Positions 60,141 to 64,000 of a stretch of 64,000 nt of DNA are shown one piece after another (positions within the stretch are counted from its first letter, which is position 1; the number at the start of each line of letters is the position of its first letter). The stretch comes from JANPCX01 sp050916095. GTDB taxonomy: Bacteria > Pseudomonadota > Gammaproteobacteria > Burkholderiales > Burkholderiaceae_C. A program made the translations under genes and the position numbers. The notes under the pieces are model-generated. The model was not told the origin of the DNA, did no database searches, and saw nothing but the letters and a program-made list of their open reading frames with translations. The stretch is from the NCBI GenBank assembly GCA_050916095.1, contig CP050901.1, positions 1,984,001 through 2,048,000 on the forward strand. Direction: 5' to 3'.

Positions 60141-60544
60141 GTGGTTCCTTTCTGGGACTCCCGATTCAACATCGCCTCAACGCTTTCAAACCTCCTGCCT
60201 CTCCAGTGAGTCGTGATATGCATGCGTATTGGCTCCCACGGCCTATCGTGATGCGCCAGAGTTCCTTCCAGCGGCTTCAGACCAAGGTTGTGCAATTCGC
60301 AGTGATTGCCGTCAAAGAAAGTACATCTCTTTTGCGTGTGCGGCAGGTCTCGCCTGCCCTCGAATCCTTTGGGGGCTGGACCGACGAAAGACTGCATGCC
60401 TGTGTCTGTCAAAAAACGGTATGTGGCGAGTCTCGCGCTGAAACCCTTGCGAATCAATGACCGCGCCTCATCCGGCGTTGGCAGGCATGTGCTGTTTGCG
60501 CACATTGAGGCGCACTTCGGGCAATCGCACTGGATTGGGCTCAT
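60137..60544 (-). CDS. Hypothetical Cys-rich island protein
   Basis: 135 residues with Cys clusters CDCPKCASMCANSTCLPTP at the N-terminus and KRCTFFDGNHCELHNLGLKP further on, a pattern suggesting zinc or iron-sulphur binding and reminiscent of YkgJ-like metal-chelating proteins. AAAGGAACC lies before the ATG. It overlaps both neighbours by four bases, as part of one translated run. Confidence 0.6.
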   Translation of the reverse strand: MSPIQCDCPKCASMCANSTCLPTPDEARSLIRKGFSARLATYRFLTDTGMQSFVGPAPKGFEGRRDLPHTQKRCTFFDGNHCELHNLGLKPLEGTLAHHDRPWEPIRMHITTHWRGRRFESVEAMLNRESQKGTT

Positions 60545-61083
60545 TGGGTTCCTTTCACAGCAGCCAACACCTTGGCGCCAAACTCAGCCCCAGCGCTTGT
60601 CGGCCACCAGCCGCCCTCGTCTTCGGTTTTGTCGATGCCGCTGAGTAGGCTCGTGATGCGCTCCAGCTCCGCTGCCGACACGGCCTTGGCGTACTGGCGC
60701 AGCTTCTTTTCGCTGTAGACGTGAGCGTCGTAGATGTAGTTGCTTGCAAGGTCCGGCTCAGGCAGCGGCACGTCCACAGGCGCGGGCTCGCTGGGCTGCG
60801 GGGCGAGGTAGAGAGGCACAGTCGCGTCTTCGTTGTCGGCTGTAGCCTGACGCCGGTACACGGTCGCAGCATCAAACACCTTTTTCTCAAAGTACCCCAC
60901 GTCTATTGGCTCAATGAAACCAAACGGCTCCTGCCCGGCCTGCGCCTCTTTCTCGGCGGCGATGGCGTCAAGTATTTTCCCGACCTCTTTGCGTTCGTCT
61001 GGAAAAAATCCATTTCGGGCTGTGCGGGCGATAAGGGCAAGCTCCCTCAGCCGCGCCGGGGTTGTGTCGATAGTTGTGGTCAT
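60541..61083 (-). CDS. Hypothetical phage-like island protein
   Basis: 180 residues. MTTTIDTTPARLRELALIAR starts a helical N-terminal part; a Pro-rich middle (LAPQPSEPAPVDVPLPEPDL) and an acidic C-terminal part (SGIDKTEDEGGWWPTSAGAE) follow. Such Pro-rich modular proteins are frequent in prophages, but I recognise no named family. The ATG at 61083 follows GGAAGGATT; an upstream frame to 61146 is unsupported. First gene of the coupled run to 59641. Confidence 0.6.
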   Translation of the reverse strand: MTTTIDTTPARLRELALIARTARNGFFPDERKEVGKILDAIAAEKEAQAGQEPFGFIEPIDVGYFEKKVFDAATVYRRQATADNEDATVPLYLAPQPSEPAPVDVPLPEPDLASNYIYDAHVYSEKKLRQYAKAVSAAELERITSLLSGIDKTEDEGGWWPTSAGAEFGAKVLAAVKGTQ

Positions 61084-61201
61084 TGCCGCAATCCTTCCTT
61101 CTGCCGCTTTTGTCCATGTGTTATTTGCATAGTCGTTCCCTGACAATGGTTTAGCTGTGTGGGCTTGGTGTTATGCAGCAAAACTGTCGCCCTATAACAC
61201 G

Positions 61202-62168
61202 TTAGAAGGCTTCCACTACTCGCCGCAGAAGCACGCCAGCGCTTCCTCGTCGTCGTGGCCGTAGAAATCGCCCTGCGTGTCGGCAGTCTTCGCCATCGCC
61301 GCGTAGCTCGGGCGGTCGGAGCGGAACACCGCGCCGCTTGGCTTGCTTGCCAGTGCCAGTGCCAGTGCCTCCATCTTTGCCCACCACACCGCGCGCTGCG
61401 GCTTCTCGGCAATTAGGCTCTGCACCTGGGCGGCAGGCTTCAGAAAACACAGATCGCAGTTCCCCGCCAACGTGCGGCCCTTGTAGGTCGGCAGTTCCAG
61501 ATTGAACGGCTGCGCCGCCCAAAACGCCTGCACGTCGCCCACGGTCACGCCAGCGTCGGCTAGCGGCATCAGCATGCTTTCCTTGGTCGTCTCGGTGCTG
61601 TGGCCGCGCGCCCGAATCTTCGCCACGCGCCGCGCCTCGTCGGCCCGAATCCCGATCATCTGGTTCCACTCCAAGTCTTCAGCCTCCCACCCCAACGCCT
61701 GCCAGTTGGCGCGCAGGAATCGGTGCATCGTCCTAATCTTCAGTTCGCTGGTGCAGAAACGAGTCACCGGGTTCGGAAGGTAGGCGCGGTGGCGAATCAG
61801 CGCCTCGAAGGGCTCGCCGTTGCGGCTGGCGGTCTCAAAGGTCACTTCGGTGTAGCCGTCCTTTGCCCACTCCACCCAGCGAATCACCACGCCCCAGCGC
61901 AGCCCGCACTCACGAATAAACCGCAGGGTCGCTTCTTCCTCTTTTCCGGTGTTGCCAAAGCACACCACCAGCCAGCGCGCCACATCCTCGGTCGTGTTGT
62001 GCAGCAGCACCATGCGCAGCATGTAGGCGCTTGTCCGCCCGCCGCTGAAGCTCAGGCATGTCGGGCCGGTCAGTTTGTAGGGGTTGTGCATGCAGTGTCT
62101 CGTTTATCAACCAAGCCTTCTAACTGTCGGTTCAAGCGGACGCCGTGCCGGCGCCGCTTAACCTAGCG
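61202..62168 (+). mobile_element. Integron-type gene cassette (967 bp) carrying an antisense PP-loop gene
   Basis: The 5' end (GTTAGAAGGCTT, 61201-61212) is the perfect reverse complement of the outer arm of the attC (AAGCCTTCTAAC, 62113-62124). That is expected when the R' box comes from the cassette's own start after circularisation. The 3' end is the G of R' at 62168. Orientation from the attC is +, so the enclosed gene (61216-62091, minus) is antisense to the cassette, a minority arrangement. The sequence left of 61201 does not fold as an attC. No intI gene is present in the window. Confidence 0.75.
61216..62091 (-). CDS. PP-loop ATPase of the PAPS reductase/DndC-like family
   Basis: The 291-residue product has the ATP-pyrophosphatase loop CLSFSGGRTSAYMLRM, then VCFGNTGKEEEATLRFIREC, EWNQMIGIRADEARRVAKIR and a Cys pair/triple GNCDLCFLKPAAQ that may hold a cluster or metal, plus a C-terminal CFC. 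Phage-borne PAPS-reductase-like proteins have this layout; their substrates are mostly unknown. The gene fills the gene cassette, its stop 3 bases from the left 12-bp repeat and its ATG 21 bases from the right one. Transcription probably enters from the upstream minus-strand integrase/HNH genes or a promoter near the attC. Confidence 0.85.
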   Translation of the reverse strand: MHNPYKLTGPTCLSFSGGRTSAYMLRMVLLHNTTEDVARWLVVCFGNTGKEEEATLRFIRECGLRWGVVIRWVEWAKDGYTEVTFETASRNGEPFEALIRHRAYLPNPVTRFCTSELKIRTMHRFLRANWQALGWEAEDLEWNQMIGIRADEARRVAKIRARGHSTETTKESMLMPLADAGVTVGDVQAFWAAQPFNLELPTYKGRTLAGNCDLCFLKPAAQVQSLIAEKPQRAVWWAKMEALALALASKPSGAVFRSDRPSYAAMAKTADTQGDFYGHDDEEALACFCGE

Positions 62169-62174
62169 TTATAA
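62118..62174 (+). other. attC recombination site of an integron gene cassette
   Basis: R'' TTCTAAC (62118-62124), unpaired spacer TGTC, arm GGTTCAAGCGGACGCC (62129-62144), loop GTGCC, arm GGCGCCGCTTAACC (62150-62163), spacer TAGC, R' GTTATAA (62168-62174). The arms pair as 4+6+4 bp with two unpaired bases, C62133 and A62140, on the left arm only. On the bottom strand these are G and T separated by six pairs, the known extrahelical signature that integron integrase reads. R'' and R' pair at 6 of 7 positions. This is a textbook fold. Confidence 0.88.
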
Positions 62175-62177
62175 ATC

Positions 62178-62218
62178 AACGACTTAGAGATTTCCCTCTC
62201 TAAGTCGTTTTTCTTTTT
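62178..62218 (+). terminator. Strong hairpin terminator just beyond the attC
   Basis: A perfect 13-bp stem (62178-62190 with 62197-62209, loop TTTCCC) is followed by a T-rich tract TTTTTCTTTTT. It acts on + strand transcripts only, although the flanking genes are on the minus strand. It would block any transcript running through the cassette in attC direction. It may mark a module boundary. Confidence 0.85.
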
Positions 62219-62219
62219 C

Positions 62220-62816
62220 CTACCCATTGGGTAACTGAGGTTCGGGAAGTTTCGGGCTTTGTATATCCGCCAACTCTTTCAGAACCATCGCCCTGCCTAC
62301 CTTTTTCATCACCTCGTCTCCCCAGTCACGAATGCAAAGGTTGACGCACAAGCACACCACGCGTGTGTTGGCCTGCGTGTAACCCAAGCTGGAGTCGCGC
62401 CTGTCAAAACTCGGGTGAAAGGGAGGTGTTGTTCCCTTGTCGCCGCGCCTCATGTCGAACCCAATGCCGGTGATTTCGCATCTGCCGCCTGACCGCATAA
62501 GAACTGCTGCAAGGTGTTGGATGTCCACCGTGCATCCCTTGCCGATCTTGCGACCGCGATAGGCCAGGGATTGAGCAGTGCGTGAAAGCCAGGAACGAGG
62601 GTTTTCAGCCATCGCATTGACGAATTCACGCCACTCCGATCCATGCAAACGTTCGTTGAGGTTCGTGGTGTAACGGTCGAGCACGGTTTTTGCCTCGGCA
62701 AGATCGGTCGATTTTGTCGACCACTTGACGCGCTGACCATTGATGATTTTGTCAATGACCCAAATACCACCCGGCCCTTGGTAAAGCCCCTTTGGTCGAT
62801 CAATTGTTTCAGCCAT
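62220..62816 (-). CDS. HNH-like protein with integrase-type arm-binding N-terminus
   Basis: The 198-residue product has two parts. Residues 8-60 (KGLYQGPGGIWVIDKIINGQ ... LDRYTTNLNERLHG) resemble the N-terminal arm domain of the integrase encoded just upstream (RGIYPDKESGWQVDKI ... LRNVLVHG). The C-terminal part has CEITGIGFDM, FHPSFDRRDSSLGYT and NTRVVCLCVNL, the HNH/endonuclease-VII-like layout of phage nucleases. Its ATG lies inside the integrase stop region (8-base overlap), so the two are co-translated. A role as nuclease or recombination accessory on the integrase sites is inference. Confidence 0.7.
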   Translation of the reverse strand: MAETIDRPKGLYQGPGGIWVIDKIINGQRVKWSTKSTDLAEAKTVLDRYTTNLNERLHGSEWREFVNAMAENPRSWLSRTAQSLAYRGRKIGKGCTVDIQHLAAVLMRSGGRCEITGIGFDMRRGDKGTTPPFHPSFDRRDSSLGYTQANTRVVCLCVNLCIRDWGDEVMKKVGRAMVLKELADIQSPKLPEPQLPNG

Positions 62817-63972
62817 TGACGGCCTCCCTTTGCAAAGCACGCATCTCTTCTTGTTCCCTGCGCAACGTGGCCAGGCTCTTGTTCCAGCGGCCTGTGTCGT
62901 CTTTGATCTTCTCCAGCGCTGCGTGCAACTCCACGATCTGGGCCATGCTGTAGTGCCTGGTCATGGTCGCGGTGCTGTGCCACAGCAAGTCCGACGTGGT
63001 GCTCTCTGGCACCCCCGCTTCGCGTAGGCGCATGCCCACGGTGTGGCGCAAATCGTGCACGTGCAGGTCGCCCAACTTGGCTTTGCTGCGGGCACTCTGC
63101 CACGCGGTGTTATTCATCGTTTCGATGGGCCGATAGGGCATGGTGGGTGCCCTATCGATGTTTTTGACGCGCTCACGGCGGTAGACGAAGACGTACTGCG
63201 GGTGCATGCCGCGCACTGAGTCCACCACCGATTGCGCCACGCTGTTGCACACGACGATGCGTGAGCGCTTGCGGCCCTTCACGTTTTGTCGGGGAACCTC
63301 GAACACTGATATGCCCAGCTCGGGCACACGGATCTCCCACTCCCACTTCAGGCTGCACACCACGTCGTCACGCACGCCGGTGTTCAGGATGAACAAACTC
63401 ATGCGCGCCAGGTGGCTGGGCAGCAATGGCAGTAGTGCCCGCTGCTGCTGCCAACTGATGGGCATGGGCTCGCGTTGGTGACCAACAAGGGGCAGCATGG
63501 TGATGTGCGGCGCTGTTTGCAGCCAGGTGCGGCCGCTGTCGTCTCGCCAGCTTGTGGCCGCGAGATTCAGAATGCGCCGCACCACGCCCAGAGCCAGGTT
63601 GATGGTCTTGTGCGCCCGCCCCAGCGCCAGCCTTGCGGTGACGTAGGGCGCGAGCGTGCCATCGTGTACCTGGCGCACGTCGAGGTGGCCGATGTAGGGC
63701 ATCACGCTTTGCAGCATGTAGGTCTCGGTGATGATTGACGCTTTGTCTTCGTGGGTTGCGAGGTAGTGCGCCGCTGCCTGGTCGAACGTTCGTTCAAGTT
63801 GCGCACCGTGGACAAGCACGTTGCGCAACTGCTCGAGCTGCTGGATCAGCCAGCGTTCCGCCTCTTCATAAGAGCCGAAGCCGCGCTGGCGAAGTCGAGT
63901 GTGGTGCCAGATTTTGTCGACTTGCCAGCCACTTTCTTTGTCGGGGTAGATGCCCCTGGTTTTTTGGCCCAT
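62809..63972 (-). CDS. Tyrosine recombinase/phage integrase, second copy in island
   Basis: The 387-residue enzyme is complete. The N-terminal arm domain RGIYPDKESGWQVDKIWHHT precedes a core-binding region and a catalytic domain with Arg in TGVRDDVVCSLKW, His-x-x-Arg in VHDLRHTVGMRL, and His and nucleophile Tyr in LLWHSTATMTRHYS. AAGGAGAT lies 5 bases before the ATG. It is not related closely to the integrase at 57875, and it lacks the extra motif of integron IntI that I would expect between the Arg and His boxes. Its attachment site is not identifiable here. Confidence 0.92.
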   Translation of the reverse strand: MGQKTRGIYPDKESGWQVDKIWHHTRLRQRGFGSYEEAERWLIQQLEQLRNVLVHGAQLERTFDQAAAHYLATHEDKASIITETYMLQSVMPYIGHLDVRQVHDGTLAPYVTARLALGRAHKTINLALGVVRRILNLAATSWRDDSGRTWLQTAPHITMLPLVGHQREPMPISWQQQRALLPLLPSHLARMSLFILNTGVRDDVVCSLKWEWEIRVPELGISVFEVPRQNVKGRKRSRIVVCNSVAQSVVDSVRGMHPQYVFVYRRERVKNIDRAPTMPYRPIETMNNTAWQSARSKAKLGDLHVHDLRHTVGMRLREAGVPESTTSDLLWHSTATMTRHYSMAQIVELHAALEKIKDDTGRWNKSLATLRREQEEMRALQREAVNG

Positions 63973-64000
63973 ATTGGATCTCCTTTCGTTTGGATGGGCC

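Larger units (their letters stand above)
57685..64000. mobile_element. Genomic island beginning at tRNA-Ser, extending past the window
   Basis: After the tRNA come a tyrosine integrase, a minus-strand train of phage-like small genes, a gene cassette with attC, an HNH-like gene and a second tyrosine integrase. The core genes stop at lysC. I found no second copy of the tRNA 3' end within the window, so the far attachment site lies beyond base 64000 or is too diverged to see. Two integrases suggest a composite of two elements. Confidence 0.75.

Noticed and set aside
61160..61208. Left border of the cassette as a second attC
   Set aside because: GTGTTAT/ATAACAC pair, but no R'' box, no L arms and no paired extrahelical bases; only the right site qualifies.
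1..64000. CRISPR array
   Set aside because: No regularly spaced direct repeats of the right size and no cas gene features anywhere in the window.

Overview
The window is most likely chromosomal DNA from a betaproteobacterium of the Burkholderiales, probably a member of the Comamonadaceae. This rests on gene content and order (flhA-flhF-flhG-like-fliA; trxB, Crp-type regulator, ftsK-lolA-rarA; TPR-ppiA-ppiB-lpxH-mtfA opposite cysS-alkA-accA-tilS-lysC) and on REP-like intergenic repeats of a kind common in that group. No database search was possible, so all family names come from motifs and context.

Layout. 1-5.8 kb: end of a flagellar regulon on the + strand (flhA, flhF, a MinD-like FlhG relative without a P-loop, fliA). 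5.9-10.5 kb (-): gamma-glutamyltransferase lipoprotein, a truncated remnant of an S-layer-homology (SLH) gene, and an intact SLH lipoprotein. 10.7-17.3 kb (-): a Dpp/Opp-type peptide ABC operon with an aspartoacylase/AstE-like deacylase inside it. 17.4-22.6 kb: class II glutamine amidotransferase, LysR regulator, flavoprotein, and a membrane-anchored glycosidase-like protein. 22.6-29.2 kb: trxB, Crp-like regulator, an inverted-repeat element with 33-bp perfect termini, ftsK, lolA, rarA. 29.4-32.9 kb: livHMGF branched-chain amino acid transport genes.

33.3-37.9 kb holds the most unusual metabolic locus: a tightly coupled + strand operon of a thiamine-diphosphate enzyme, two short divergent citrate-synthase-like proteins and a cytochrome P450. 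It is followed by a TonB receptor, an ABC-type binding protein, a hybrid histidine kinase and a Liv-type binding protein. No described pathway I know has this exact gene set. 44.8-57.5 kb is ordinary core metabolism and housekeeping.

57.6 kb to the end is a genomic island beginning at tRNA-Ser(GCU). It has a tyrosine integrase next to the tRNA, a minus-strand train of small phage-like genes, and a second tyrosine integrase near the window end. Inside it lies what looks like a single mobile integron gene cassette. Its attC site folds with two extrahelical bases in the canonical positions, and its ends (61201-61212 and 62113-62124) are perfectly complementary. It carries a PAPS-reductase/PP-loop gene in antisense orientation, and no integron integrase is visible. 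The gene between the cassette and the second integrase encodes an HNH-like protein whose N-terminus resembles the arm-binding domain of that integrase. This resemblance suggests an accessory factor for the same DNA sites.
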